Notes under the pieces: generated by a model
The model's input: only the letters and a program-made list of their open reading frames with translations
What the model was told of the DNA's origin: nothing
Database searches by the model: none
Assembly (NCBI RefSeq): GCF_020711255.1
Contig: NZ_JAJFAW010000005.1
Coordinates: forward strand, 186,001 to 250,000
Length of the DNA: 64,000 nt
Origin: Hymenobacter plasmatis
Lineage (GTDB): Bacteria > Bacteroidota > Bacteroidia > Cytophagales > Hymenobacteraceae
Direction of reading: 5' to 3'
Translations under genes and position numbers: made by a program
In this document: one piece after another, positions 1 to 7,529 of the stretch
Layout: the number at the start of each line of letters is the position of its first letter
How positions within the stretch are numbered: the first letter of the stretch is position 1

Positions 1-275
1 GCGAGGAAGGCTTCGCCTTCGGCTTTGTTGTTGTTCACGGCGTTGGGGTTTTGGTTGTCGTCTTGGTCATCGGTACCGCCCATTTGCTCTTGCAATTGCT
101 GCATGGCGGCCTGCATTTGTTCCTGGGTAAGGCGGCTGGGGAGGCCCTGCAGGCCTTCCTTGAGGGCGCCGGCCAGGGTGTCTACGTCCAGCTCCAGGCC
201 TTGCTGGGCAAAGTTGCGGGCCAGGTCGCGGCCAATGATGTAGCTCACCTGAGCTTGGTGGGAATCTAGGTTCAT
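1..275 (-). CDS. FKBP-type peptidyl-prolyl isomerase, N-terminal part (cut by window edge)
   Basis: Only the first 91 codons are in the window; the gene continues past base 1. The visible protein opens with MNLDSHQAQVSYIIGRDLA, followed by a Leu/Gln-rich helical stretch (LTQEQMQAAMQQLQEQMG) and an Asn/Asp-rich linker. This matches the dimerising alpha-helical N-terminal domain of Mip/FkpA-type FKBP isomerases, which precedes the catalytic FKBP domain (not visible here). There is no signal peptide at this start, so the form shown would be cytoplasmic or its start lies elsewhere. The ATG at 273-275 is the first in-frame start after a stop-rich upstream stretch. Family call is moderately sure; enzymatic activity cannot be judged from the fragment. 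Confidence 0.7.
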   Translation of the reverse strand, partial: MNLDSHQAQVSYIIGRDLARNFAQQGLELDVDTLAGALKEGLQGLPSRLTQEQMQAAMQQLQEQMGGTDDQDDNQNPNAVNNNKAEGEAFL

Positions 276-442
276 GAGCAGGGTAGGAGTAAGTTGAGCT
301 GGGCAGGAAGTTGGGCTGGTTGCCGTGGTGCCACCGCCAGCCGGTGAAAAAATAGGTGAACGGGTTACGCCGTTGCGGGGGCAAAGTTCCAAAAGCCGCG
401 CCGAACCGCCGCGCCCGGCCGTAATGGCCGAGTTTAGAACAA

Positions 443-470
443 AAAAGCCCAGCCTATGGGCCGGGCTTTT
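443..470 (-). terminator. Rho-independent terminator hairpin
   Basis: Inverted repeat AAAAGCCCaGCC / GGGCCGGGCTTTT with a short loop. Read on the minus strand it ends in a T run, about 45 bases after the stop of the small ORF at 516-650. It therefore probably ends that transcript before the FKBP gene. Confidence 0.7.
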
Positions 471-515
471 CGCTTATTTAATTGCAGAGAACGGTGGGTA
501 CCGATAAAATAACGC

Positions 516-650
516 TTAGCAATAAGAATGGTGGTCGTCGTCGCCGGAGAAGTCAAACGTCAGGTCGAGGTCGGCCAGTTTGGCAGCCAGGTAGCTCACG
601 CCGCCCAGCAATAGCAGCGACGAAAAGGATAAGGCAGTGTTCTTTTTCAT
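516..650 (-). CDS. Small acidic, His-ended membrane-anchored or secreted peptide (44 aa), unknown function
   Basis: This 44-residue ORF starts MKKNTALSFSSLLLLGG, a lysine-rich start plus a hydrophobic segment like a signal or anchor sequence. It ends in an acidic and histidine-rich tail (DFSGDDDHHSYC). An in-frame ATG two codons upstream (654-656) could also be the start. A -7 promoter element lies about 35 bases upstream (687-694), and a terminator follows the stop, so it has the layout of a complete small transcription unit. I do not recognise the family. The DDDHH tail could bind metal, but that is a guess. Confidence 0.5.
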   Translation of the reverse strand: MKKNTALSFSSLLLLGGVSYLAAKLADLDLTFDFSGDDDHHSYC

Positions 651-686
651 AATCATACGGCAAATAGCCTAGTGGTAATTCCGGTG

Positions 687-694
687 CAAAGATA
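687..694 (-). promoter_or_regulatory. Bacteroidetes -7 promoter element TATCTTTG
   Basis: An exact match to TAnnTTTG on the minus strand, upstream of the small ORF at 516-650. No clear TTTG -33 element is seen at the usual spacing. Confidence 0.5.
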
Positions 695-742
695 CGAGAG
701 TTGAGCTAAATATGTTATGCATGCAGCATAATTAACCTTGGC

Positions 743-1345
743 TTAACCTTCGAACCCCGGCACTTCCACCACCTCGCCCGGCTGCATGGAGCCCAGGTGC
801 AAGCTGCCCACCCGCACCCGCACCAGCCGCAGCGTAGGGAAGCCCACGGCCGCTGTCATCTTGCGCACTTGCCGGAATTTGCCTTCCGTGAGCGTAATGG
901 AAACCCAACTGGTGGGCCCATGCCGGTCGTCGCGGATTTTCTTGGAGCGGGGCGCAAAGTCCGGCGCTGGGTCAAGCCGAAAGGCCGTGCAGGGGCTGGT
1001 CTGGTACTTCTCGTTATGAATCCCAATTTCGACGCCGGCCTGCATGCGGGCGATGGCCTCCTCATCAATCAGCCCATCTACCTGGGCGTAGTATTCCTTC
1101 TCGATTTTCTTGCTGCGGATGTGCTGGCTCACCTTGCCATCGGTGGTGAGCAGGAGCAGGCCTTCGCTGTCTTCGTCGAGCCGGCCCACGGACATGGTGC
1201 CCGCCGGGAAATCATAAAACTGGCCCAACATGGTCTTTTTGGCTTCGCCCGAAAACTGGCTCACAAACTGGCTAAGGCAGCCATATGGTTTGTGGATGAG
1301 GAAATGGCGATGGGAAATAATTTCCTCGCTCGGTAGCATGGTCAC
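743..1345 (-). CDS. 23S rRNA pseudouridine synthase, RluE/RsuA family
   Basis: 200 residues. It isomerises a specific uridine in rRNA to pseudouridine. The family signature GRLDEDSEGLLLLT lies at residues 54-67, with the catalytic aspartate at D57. An opening HKPYG segment and a C-terminal GKFRQVRKM motif also fit. There is no N-terminal S4 RNA-binding domain, which with the short length points to the RluE type rather than RluB or RsuA. ATGs at 1345 and 1339 (MTM) are both possible starts. It lies 43 bases downstream of the M20 peptidase gene on the same strand and may be co-transcribed. The exact target uridine is not shown by the sequence. Confidence 0.9.
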   Translation of the reverse strand: MTMLPSEEIISHRHFLIHKPYGCLSQFVSQFSGEAKKTMLGQFYDFPAGTMSVGRLDEDSEGLLLLTTDGKVSQHIRSKKIEKEYYAQVDGLIDEEAIARMQAGVEIGIHNEKYQTSPCTAFRLDPAPDFAPRSKKIRDDRHGPTSWVSITLTEGKFRQVRKMTAAVGFPTLRLVRVRVGSLHLGSMQPGEVVEVPGFEG

Positions 1346-1388
1346 GGTATTATAAGTTAGCTCAAGTGGCGCAAGGCAGCCGGGCTGG

Positions 1389-2672
1389 CTAGCGGGTGAG
1401 GCGGTAAATCATCAGCGCGGCGCGTTCCACCAGCATTGGAAACTCTTTGAGGTTGATGGTTTCGCCGGCCGCGTGGGCGCCTTTGCCCGATACGCCGAGG
1501 CCATCGAGGCAATCGACGTATTGGGCTATGTAGGAGATGTCGCCGCCCCCACGCGAGCCCGGGTCGCCCGCGGCTACCGGCCCGTAGCCCAGGTCGCGGC
1601 TGGTTTGGTCGGCCAGGGCGGCCAGCTTCTGGTTGCCGGGGGTGGGCGCCATGCCGGGCAGGCCGTCGGTGAAGGTGATTTCGGCTTTCGTGTTGGTCAG
1701 GTTCTGGGCCACAATGGTGCGCATTTTTTCGCGGGCCGCGTCTTTCTGGGCTTCGGTGAGGAAGCGCAAGTCGCCGGTGACGGATGCAGAGGGCGCGATG
1801 ATGTTGGTCTTGCCCACCACTTCACCGCGCGCTTTGGCCTCGTCGTAGTTCACCTCCGAGCCGCCCACCATCAGGCCGGGGTTGAAGGTGAGGTACTGCT
1901 CCTGGCTCAGGTTTTCGCGGAATGAATTGAGGATGCGGGCGGCTTCGTAGATGGCGCCGTAGCCCACGGCCGGCTTGAAGATGCCCGAGGAGTGGGCCGC
2001 CGTGCCAAAGGTTTTGAGCTGCCAAGTGCTGGAGCCGCGCCGGGCCGTGGCCACGGTGTGCAGGTTGGTGGCGGTTTCGAAGGCAAGAGCCACGTCGGCT
2101 TGTTTGGCCCGGGCAATGAAATCGGCGCGGCTCTCGGGGCCTTTGCCGCCGCGCTCCTCGTCGCCGGTGAAATAGGCCGTGATGCTGGCGTTTTTCAGCA
2201 GGCCGTTGGCTTGCAGGGCCTGCAGTGCCGCCAGTATCACCACGTCGCCGCCTTTCATGTCGTTCACGCCCTGGCCCGTGGCGGTGGAGTCGTTGAGCCG
2301 CGTGTACTTCGTGAAGGGCATGTCCAGCTCAAACACCGTGTCGAGGTGCCCAATCAGAAACAGCTTCTTGCCTTTTTTGCCTTTGTGTTGGGCTACCAGG
2401 TGGCCGGCGCGCTGCATCGTTTCGGGCATGGCCACCCACTCGGTTTTAAAGCCCAGCGCGTCAAATTCCTTCTGGAACACGGTGCCCACTTCCCGCACGC
2501 CTTTCACGTTGAGCGTGCCGCTGTTGATGTTGACTACCTGCTCCAATAGCTTCTCCGACTGGGGCATGCCCTGGTGCACGGAGGCCACGATTTTGCGCTC
2601 AGTAGCCGTGAGCTTTTGCGCCTGAGCAGCGTAGGAACAGAGAAAAGCAGAGGCCAGAAGAAGTTTTTTCAC
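1389..2672 (-). CDS. Exported M20-family zinc peptidase (glutamate carboxypeptidase-like)
   Basis: 427 residues with a cleavable signal peptide (MKKLLLASAFLCSYAAQAQ). The dinuclear-zinc M20 signature is complete in the N-terminal half: GHLDT (H109, D111), GVNDMKGG (bridging D138) and GDEERGG (E172 catalytic, E173 ligand). The late GKGAHAAGE segment supplies the last histidine ligand, and HSSG of the dimerisation lid is present. The family cleaves C-terminal residues from peptides or folate-like substrates, here in the periplasm or outside the cell. The closest pattern is CPG2-type glutamate carboxypeptidase, but substrate cannot be assigned. It precedes the pseudouridine synthase gene by 43 bases. 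A TTGAGCTGAAT word sits just upstream of the start. Confidence 0.88.
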   Translation of the reverse strand: MKKLLLASAFLCSYAAQAQKLTATERKIVASVHQGMPQSEKLLEQVVNINSGTLNVKGVREVGTVFQKEFDALGFKTEWVAMPETMQRAGHLVAQHKGKKGKKLFLIGHLDTVFELDMPFTKYTRLNDSTATGQGVNDMKGGDVVILAALQALQANGLLKNASITAYFTGDEERGGKGPESRADFIARAKQADVALAFETATNLHTVATARRGSSTWQLKTFGTAAHSSGIFKPAVGYGAIYEAARILNSFRENLSQEQYLTFNPGLMVGGSEVNYDEAKARGEVVGKTNIIAPSASVTGDLRFLTEAQKDAAREKMRTIVAQNLTNTKAEITFTDGLPGMAPTPGNQKLAALADQTSRDLGYGPVAAGDPGSRGGGDISYIAQYVDCLDGLGVSGKGAHAAGETINLKEFPMLVERAALMIYRLTR

Positions 2673-2737
2673 AGAATAGAAATTGAGCTGAATCAGCTGT
2701 AAAGTTCGTGATTTAAAGGGCGCGGGAAGGCAACGCC

Positions 2738-3559
2738 CTATTGCTTAACAGCTGATGAGGCCTGCTGCAGCGCCTTGATTTTGGTGGCCACTTCCACCAT
2801 TGGCGCCACCCAGATTTCTTTTTCGTGCGCCTTGAGGTAGCGCAGTAGCTGCCGATGAGCCTGCAGGTCTACATTGAGGCTGTGGCCGCCGCCCACGCCG
2901 TGAAACAAGAACACCAGCAACGTGTGCGACTGCTGGGCCTTTTTCACCAGATCAATAAGGTACTCGCCCGATTGGCCATTTATCATGTAGCTGTTGATGT
3001 TGTCGAGGTTGACTTGGGCTGGCGACTGCAGGCCGGCGGTGACGCCGCGGGCCGCCACGAAGTCGTTCTTCAACTGGTCGTAAAAATTGACATCGCCGAT
3101 TTTCAGGTCGCCGCATGGGTAGGCGAAGGTGCGAGCAGTTTTGCCATCGATAGCATTGAGCAAGGTGTTGTTGACCCTCACCTCATTTACAGCCCGGCTC
3201 ACGGTGTACTTGCTCAGGTCAGTGTCGGGCGTGACGAAGCCACGGCCCGGCCGGCTGCCATCGCAGGGGTGAAACAGGGCGTGGTTGCCCAACTCGTGCC
3301 CGCGCTTAGCCGCCTGGCGCCACTCGTTGAGCCGGCGCGCCACCACCGGCGAGGAGCCTATCAGGTAAAACGTGCCCCGCAGTTTCACGGAGTCCAGCGC
3401 CGGAAGGGCGTTGTCCAGGTCCACGTCGATGGCGTCATCGTAAGTCAGCACCACCGCACACTGCTTGTTGTTCCAGGGACTGCCAGCCTGGGCCTGGGCC
3501 GCGGTTTGTATACAGCCCAATAGGGCAAGCGCGAGCGCGAGAATTCTACCGATTTTCAT
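2738..3559 (-). CDS. Exported polysaccharide deacetylase (NodB fold)
   Basis: 273 residues with a signal sequence. Cleavage could occur after AQAQ, or at C16 if LLGC acts as a lipobox. The NodB metal triad is visible as TYDDA (D41/D42) and HxxxH (H93 and H97 in GNHALFHPC). This predicts metal-dependent removal of N- or O-acetyl groups from a glycan at the cell surface. The FAYPCG segment near residue 148 fits motif 3 of the family. It stands alone, with about 65 bases to the M20 gene and about 190 to the OmpA gene. Glycan substrate unknown. Confidence 0.85.
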   Translation of the reverse strand: MKIGRILALALALLGCIQTAAQAQAGSPWNNKQCAVVLTYDDAIDVDLDNALPALDSVKLRGTFYLIGSSPVVARRLNEWRQAAKRGHELGNHALFHPCDGSRPGRGFVTPDTDLSKYTVSRAVNEVRVNNTLLNAIDGKTARTFAYPCGDLKIGDVNFYDQLKNDFVAARGVTAGLQSPAQVNLDNINSYMINGQSGEYLIDLVKKAQQSHTLLVFLFHGVGGGHSLNVDLQAHRQLLRYLKAHEKEIWVAPMVEVATKIKALQQASSAVKQ

Positions 3560-3611
3560 GCGCTAGGGAGGAGCTGATTGTTGCTTTGGGTACTGAGACA
3601 CGGGCAAGATG

Positions 3612-3644
3612 CAGAGACGCATACTTGCGTCTCGTCGTTGAACA
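3612..3644 (+). repeat. Dispersed palindromic repeat R1, copy 1
   Basis: CAGAGACGCatacttGCGTCTC followed by cgttgaaca. The same core and the same cgttgaaca flank occur at 57979-58015, and an inverted copy lies at 58046-58074. It sits in the spacer between the deacetylase and OmpA genes. The stem is 7 bp (GAGACGC/GCGTCTC). Confidence 0.7.
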
Positions 3645-3749
3645 ATACCCTGCGGATAAATGCCAACGGCGGCGCCCACCAGACGCAAATATGCGGCTCT
3701 ACACCCCAAAACGTACGAAGCTAACAGCCCCTACGCGCACTTAGCGCCT

Positions 3750-4838
3750 TTACTTCACTTCCTCCACCTCCACCCGGCGGTTGCGAACATTGGGCGAGGT
3801 GAAAAGCGGGCGTGTGTCGCCGTAGCCGATAGTGCTGATGCGGTCGGCCGCCACGCCGGCTTGCACCAAATAATCCTTCACCGCCGCTGCCCGTTGCTCC
3901 GAGAGCAGCTGGTTCTTTTCGTGCTCGCCTACCCGGTCGGTATGGCCCACTACGCGTATCCGCAGGGTGGGCCGGGCTTTGAGCTCGGCCGCCAGCTGGT
4001 CGAGCGCGGGCCGGCCTTCGGGCAGCAACTCGGGCGTGCCCACCTTGAATAACACCGTGGGCAAAACCACCGGCGTAGGCGTGATAATAATGGGCGCCGG
4101 GGCCGGGCGCGCCGTATCCGGGCGCAGCACTGGCGGGGGCGGCGGGGGCGCGGGCTTCGGCGTAGCCTTGGCCACTGCGCCCGTTGCCTGAATGGTGATG
4201 GGCACCACCGGGCTCTGGCTGGTAGGGTAAAACCCCTGCGTGAGGTAAAACGTGGTGGTTTTGTTGAGCCGGGTGCGGTAGGTGTTGCCGGTATTCAGCG
4301 GCTGCTTCAGCTCCGGGTCAGCGTACCACATCACGTTGCGGCCCGATACCCGAATCGTGCTTTCGGTCCCAGCTTTTACCGTGGCCGGCGATTTCAGCTT
4401 GATGCGATACATCGTGAACGTGCCCACGTCGCAGTCGCCCACCGGGCGGTAGGTGGCATGGCCGCTCAGCTTTTCGAGTTTGGCGTCATAAGTGAAGGTG
4501 ATGGCGCCGTCGCACCAGTAGCTGAAGGGCGTGCGGCCGGTTTCGTTGAGCTTGCGCACGTGCCGGAGCCGAAGCCCATCGGCCGAGGGGGCACCCTCCA
4601 TCTGGAACGTAACCGAGATGGCCGGCATCCCGCCAACTTCCTGGTAGAGCACACCGAACACGTCGGTGCCCTTGCCCTTTTGCAGCCGCAGCACCGCCGG
4701 CCACACGGCATCCTGCTCGCCGGTATCGGTTTCTACGCCCTGCCATACGCCCGTCAGGGACTGGGCTTGCACCGGCCCCGCCGGATACCACCCCGCCAGT
4801 AGCAGGGCGCTAAAGCCATACCAAAAGCCGCGTTTCAT
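3750..4838 (-). CDS. OmpA-family outer membrane protein with Pro-rich linker
   Basis: 362 residues. A signal peptide of about 26 residues (ending VQAQ) leads into a beta-rich N-terminal domain of roughly 190 residues that I do not recognise (SLTGVWQGVETDTGEQD...). A proline-rich linker (KPAPPPPPPVLRP...) follows, and then a C-terminal OmpA peptidoglycan-binding domain of about 100 residues with VVGHTDRVG, LSEQRAAAVKDYL and NRRVEV. The OmpA domain predicts non-covalent anchoring to the cell wall from the outer membrane. The first residues after the signal resemble DUF4488-type lipocalin-like domains, but that is not certain. Confidence 0.8.
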   Translation of the reverse strand: MKRGFWYGFSALLLAGWYPAGPVQAQSLTGVWQGVETDTGEQDAVWPAVLRLQKGKGTDVFGVLYQEVGGMPAISVTFQMEGAPSADGLRLRHVRKLNETGRTPFSYWCDGAITFTYDAKLEKLSGHATYRPVGDCDVGTFTMYRIKLKSPATVKAGTESTIRVSGRNVMWYADPELKQPLNTGNTYRTRLNKTTTFYLTQGFYPTSQSPVVPITIQATGAVAKATPKPAPPPPPPVLRPDTARPAPAPIIITPTPVVLPTVLFKVGTPELLPEGRPALDQLAAELKARPTLRIRVVGHTDRVGEHEKNQLLSEQRAAAVKDYLVQAGVAADRISTIGYGDTRPLFTSPNVRNRRVEVEEVK

Positions 4839-5044
4839 GGAACAAAATTAAGGCCCAACTGAAAATACTGCTATTGCCGACCTTCGTTTATTCTATGCTT
4901 GTCGAGGTTGAGCCAGCAAGTATGTCCTGCTGACGAGCGATGCATCCGGCCACGCCCAATGACCGGTTGGCCCGCCAAAGGATGCCTCCGGCGCTAACAA
5001 GACCAACGATGAAACCGCGCTAAGTAATATGGACTCTGGCGCGG

Positions 5045-5914
5045 CTAGCCCAGGAATGCCATGTCCTCCGCACACAGCTGGATGTGCGCCGCCTGCAGGT
5101 TTTCGCGCAAGTGCGCCAGCGACGAGGTACCCGGAATCGGCAGTATCCAGGGCGACTTGTGCAGCAGCCAGGCAATGTTAATCTGCGCTTCCGAGGCGTT
5201 GTGCTTCCGGGCAATGGCCGCCAGCTTGTCGCCGGCGTTCGGCAGGCCGTGAATTAGCGAGAAGAAGGGAATGAGCGGAATGCCGTGCTGCTCACATAGG
5301 TCCAGCACTTCTTCGCCGCCCGGGTTGGCGCCGTAGGGCAGCTGCACGGTAGTGCGCTGGGCGTAGCTGTACATGTTCTCGACGGTTGCAATGGGGCCCA
5401 GCTGCAAGCCTTCTTCCAGCTCGGCGCGGGTGGCGTTGCTCAGGCCCACGTGCAGGATTTTGCCTTCTTGCTGCATCTCAAACATGGCCCCGAGCTGCTC
5501 GGCCAGCGGCACCGCGCCGTGGCCCATCAGGCGCAGGTGCACCAGCTGAATCTGCTCTTGCCGGAGGGTGCGCAGGTTGTTGTCGATGCTGGCCCGTAGG
5601 TTTTGGGGCGTGTTGTAAGGCACCCAGCTTTTGTCGGGCCGTCGGGTGGCGCCCACCTTGGTGCAGATAACCAGGTCCTGCGGGTACGGATGCAGGGCTT
5701 CGGCAATCAGCCGGTTGGTCACGTCATCGCCGTAGTAGTCGGCGGTATCGAGGAAATTTACGCCTGAACCAACTGCCGTGCTGAGAATCTCCAGCGCCTC
5801 GGGACGGTTAGCGGGCTCGCCCCAGATTTCAGGGCCGGTGAGGCGCATAGTGCCGTAGCCCAAGCGGGACACGGTAAGGGGTTGGGCTGAATGCTGGGCG
5901 ATGGTGATGGTCAT
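5045..5914 (-). CDS. Aldo/keto reductase
   Basis: 289 residues, cytoplasmic. The AKR catalytic tetrad is present: D56 and Y61 in FLDTADYYG, K86 in CTKVG and H126 in QLVHLRLMG. The opening LGYGTMRLTG and the C-terminal PIPGTSSLAHLREN phosphate-binding segment (NADPH) are typical. It reduces an aldehyde or ketone with NADPH; the substrate is not predictable. The gene is isolated, with 206 bases to the OmpA gene and a divergent NTF2-like gene upstream. The gap at 4839-5044 shows nothing I can name. Confidence 0.9.
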   Translation of the reverse strand: MTITIAQHSAQPLTVSRLGYGTMRLTGPEIWGEPANRPEALEILSTAVGSGVNFLDTADYYGDDVTNRLIAEALHPYPQDLVICTKVGATRRPDKSWVPYNTPQNLRASIDNNLRTLRQEQIQLVHLRLMGHGAVPLAEQLGAMFEMQQEGKILHVGLSNATRAELEEGLQLGPIATVENMYSYAQRTTVQLPYGANPGGEEVLDLCEQHGIPLIPFFSLIHGLPNAGDKLAAIARKHNASEAQINIAWLLHKSPWILPIPGTSSLAHLRENLQAAHIQLCAEDMAFLG

Positions 5915-6239
5915 GCGTGGATGCGATAAGTGAGGAAGGTTTTAATAGAAAGTGCCTAAGTAAACCAGAACGGGCCCGGATGTTTGGCAAAAATGCTAAC
6001 CGAAGCGTAGCCGGCACAATGAAAACAGCTTAATTCAGTAGCAATGATTTAAACTGGAAAATTGATTTAATTTTGTTTAATGTAAAAATATTGCTAAATT
6101 ATAAAAACAAAGCCTGGCCTAAGGGGCTGGCTAACTGGAAGCTGCTCGGCTAGCATGCCAGCACAACCGATGTAGCATCACTAGACGGCCATGTAGCGAA
6201 GGGCGTCTGTGCTTTTTTTCATCCTTCACCCTTAATGCC
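5915..6239. other. Divergent intergenic region (325 bases)
   Basis: It separates the aldo/keto reductase (minus) from the NTF2-like gene (plus). The centre (about 6040-6110) is markedly AT-rich. It contains TAATTTTG at 6068-6075, an exact TAnnTTTG match on the plus strand, about 165 bases before the NTF2-like start. No small gene is convincing here. Confidence 0.5.
6068..6075 (+). promoter_or_regulatory. Possible -7 promoter element TAATTTTG
   Basis: Matches TAnnTTTG in an AT-rich stretch. The long distance to the next plus-strand start (6240) and the lack of a clear -33 TTTG make it tentative. Confidence 0.3.
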
Positions 6240-6755
6240 ATGAAAACATTGTTGCTGAGCATCGTCGGTTTGATATGCAGTCACTTGGCCTCGGCGCAGC
6301 TCACGCCGGCCGACGACAAGGCCATTCGGGCAGTAGTTTCTCATTGGGATGCTAACCTGAACAACCACCGCTTTCAGGAAATGTCGACCTACACGACCAA
6401 GGACATCGGCTTCATCACGCCCGTGGGGATGCACTGGAAAGGCCAGTCGCAGCTAATAAAAGGCCATGAGGAGCTTTTCAAGATGTATAAAGGAGTGCCC
6501 TTTAAACCTGCCAACACGACCGTACGGGCTATAACCCCAGAAGTGGCAGTCGTGAACGAGGAAATGGCGATTGGCGCTGCATACCCCCCTGACGGGGTAA
6601 ACCGGGGCACGAACAAAGAAGGCCCCAGTCGGGACCTGGTAACGATGGTGCTGGTGAAGAAAAGCGGCCAATGGCTGGTTGCGGCCGGCCAGGTAACCCA
6701 AATCAACGAAAAGGCCATCAAGCAGGCTCATCCCGTAGCCACTACCAAAAAATAA
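6240..6755 (+). CDS. Exported SnoaL/DUF4440-like (NTF2-fold) protein
   Basis: 171 residues with a signal peptide (MKTLLLSIVGLICSHLASAQ). The mature part has the cone-shaped NTF2-like pattern: an N-terminal helix (DDKAIRAVVSHWDANLNNH), a WKGQSQLIKGHEELF segment and C-terminal strands ending KKSGQWLVAAGQVTQIN. Members are often annotated SgcJ/EcaC-family oxidoreductases, but the fold does not by itself imply enzyme activity. A second exported NTF2-like gene, little related in sequence, is at 43839-44327. A hairpin follows the stop, and the next gene converges. Confidence 0.75.
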   Translation: MKTLLLSIVGLICSHLASAQLTPADDKAIRAVVSHWDANLNNHRFQEMSTYTTKDIGFITPVGMHWKGQSQLIKGHEELFKMYKGVPFKPANTTVRAITPEVAVVNEEMAIGAAYPPDGVNRGTNKEGPSRDLVTMVLVKKSGQWLVAAGQVTQINEKAIKQAHPVATTKK

Positions 6756-6794
6756 GCATCGGCATAGTCAAGTTTGGTTGGCTAACTCCAAGAG

Positions 6795-6836
6795 AAAAGC
6801 TCCCCGGTAGCTACAGCAGCTGCCGGGTCGCTTTTT
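6795..6836. terminator. Terminator hairpin between convergent genes
   Basis: AAAAGCtcCCCGGtAGCT pairs imperfectly with AGCTgCCGGGtcGCTTTT (about 15 of 18 positions), followed by a T run on the plus strand. It lies between the NTF2-like gene and the CatA-like gene and could serve both directions. Confidence 0.6.
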
Positions 6837-6865
6837 TAGTTTCACGGCTAGCGTTGCTCAAGCAC

Positions 6866-7492
6866 CTAGCCCAACAGTTGCTGAAAAGCTGACAGAAATA
6901 GCCCCACGTGGTAGCCATCGGCCAGGCCGTGGTGGATGTTGACGGACACTGGCATCAGCGTAGCCGTGCCCTCCACGTAGGTTTGGCCCACCGAAATCTT
7001 AGGGCAGCTATCCGGGTGGCTGAAGCTGCGCGCGTGGCTCAGGCCCGTGAAGCGCACCCACGGAATCGCCGAGAAATGGATGACGTCGGGCCGGCTGGTG
7101 GCGTCGCTCAGTCGCAGGCCTTGGCTGGCTTGAACTGCCGTGATTTCGGCGTTGGCCGTCGGTAGAAAATCCGCCAGCTCGTCGTGGTGCTCGATAAAGG
7201 AAAACCCAAACGTCTGGTCGGCCCGCCCAATGGTGGCCGAGGCGTGAATGCGGTCGTAGCAATACACCTGGCCGTCCTCGATGCGGTAGCGAAAGGCCTC
7301 GACCTGGTTTACCGCCTGCAAGGCCGCGTGCAGGTAATAGAGGAAAAATGGCACGCCAAGTCGCTTGGCTTCAGCCAGGGCGCGGGTGCAGTCCACGGTG
7401 GCTACCAGGCCGAAAAAAGGCTCCTCAAAGGCGGAGAAGAAGGTGAAATGCTCGCGCCGGTTCCAGCTGGCTAGGTCAAGAAGGTGTTTCAT
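6866..7492 (-). CDS. CatA-family (chloramphenicol) acetyltransferase-like protein
   Basis: 208 residues from the ATG at 7492 (MKHLLDLASWNRREHF). The reading frame extends further upstream, but those 31 codons look unlike protein and run into the next gene. The catalytic histidine signature HHGLADGYH is near the C-terminus, and the FNxR-like opening and SATIGRADQTFGFSFIEH region fit the trimeric CatA type, which uses acetyl-CoA. Many environmental Bacteroidetes carry such genes, so resistance to chloramphenicol is possible but not shown. It lies 37 bases after the acyl-CoA synthetase gene on the same strand, probably as one operon, which may hint at another acyl acceptor. Confidence 0.85.
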   Translation of the reverse strand: MKHLLDLASWNRREHFTFFSAFEEPFFGLVATVDCTRALAEAKRLGVPFFLYYLHAALQAVNQVEAFRYRIEDGQVYCYDRIHASATIGRADQTFGFSFIEHHDELADFLPTANAEITAVQASQGLRLSDATSRPDVIHFSAIPWVRFTGLSHARSFSHPDSCPKISVGQTYVEGTATLMPVSVNIHHGLADGYHVGLFLSAFQQLLG

Positions 7493-7529
7493 GGGCCGGC
7501 AAAGGTCGGCACGGCTAACCGCGCCGCAA

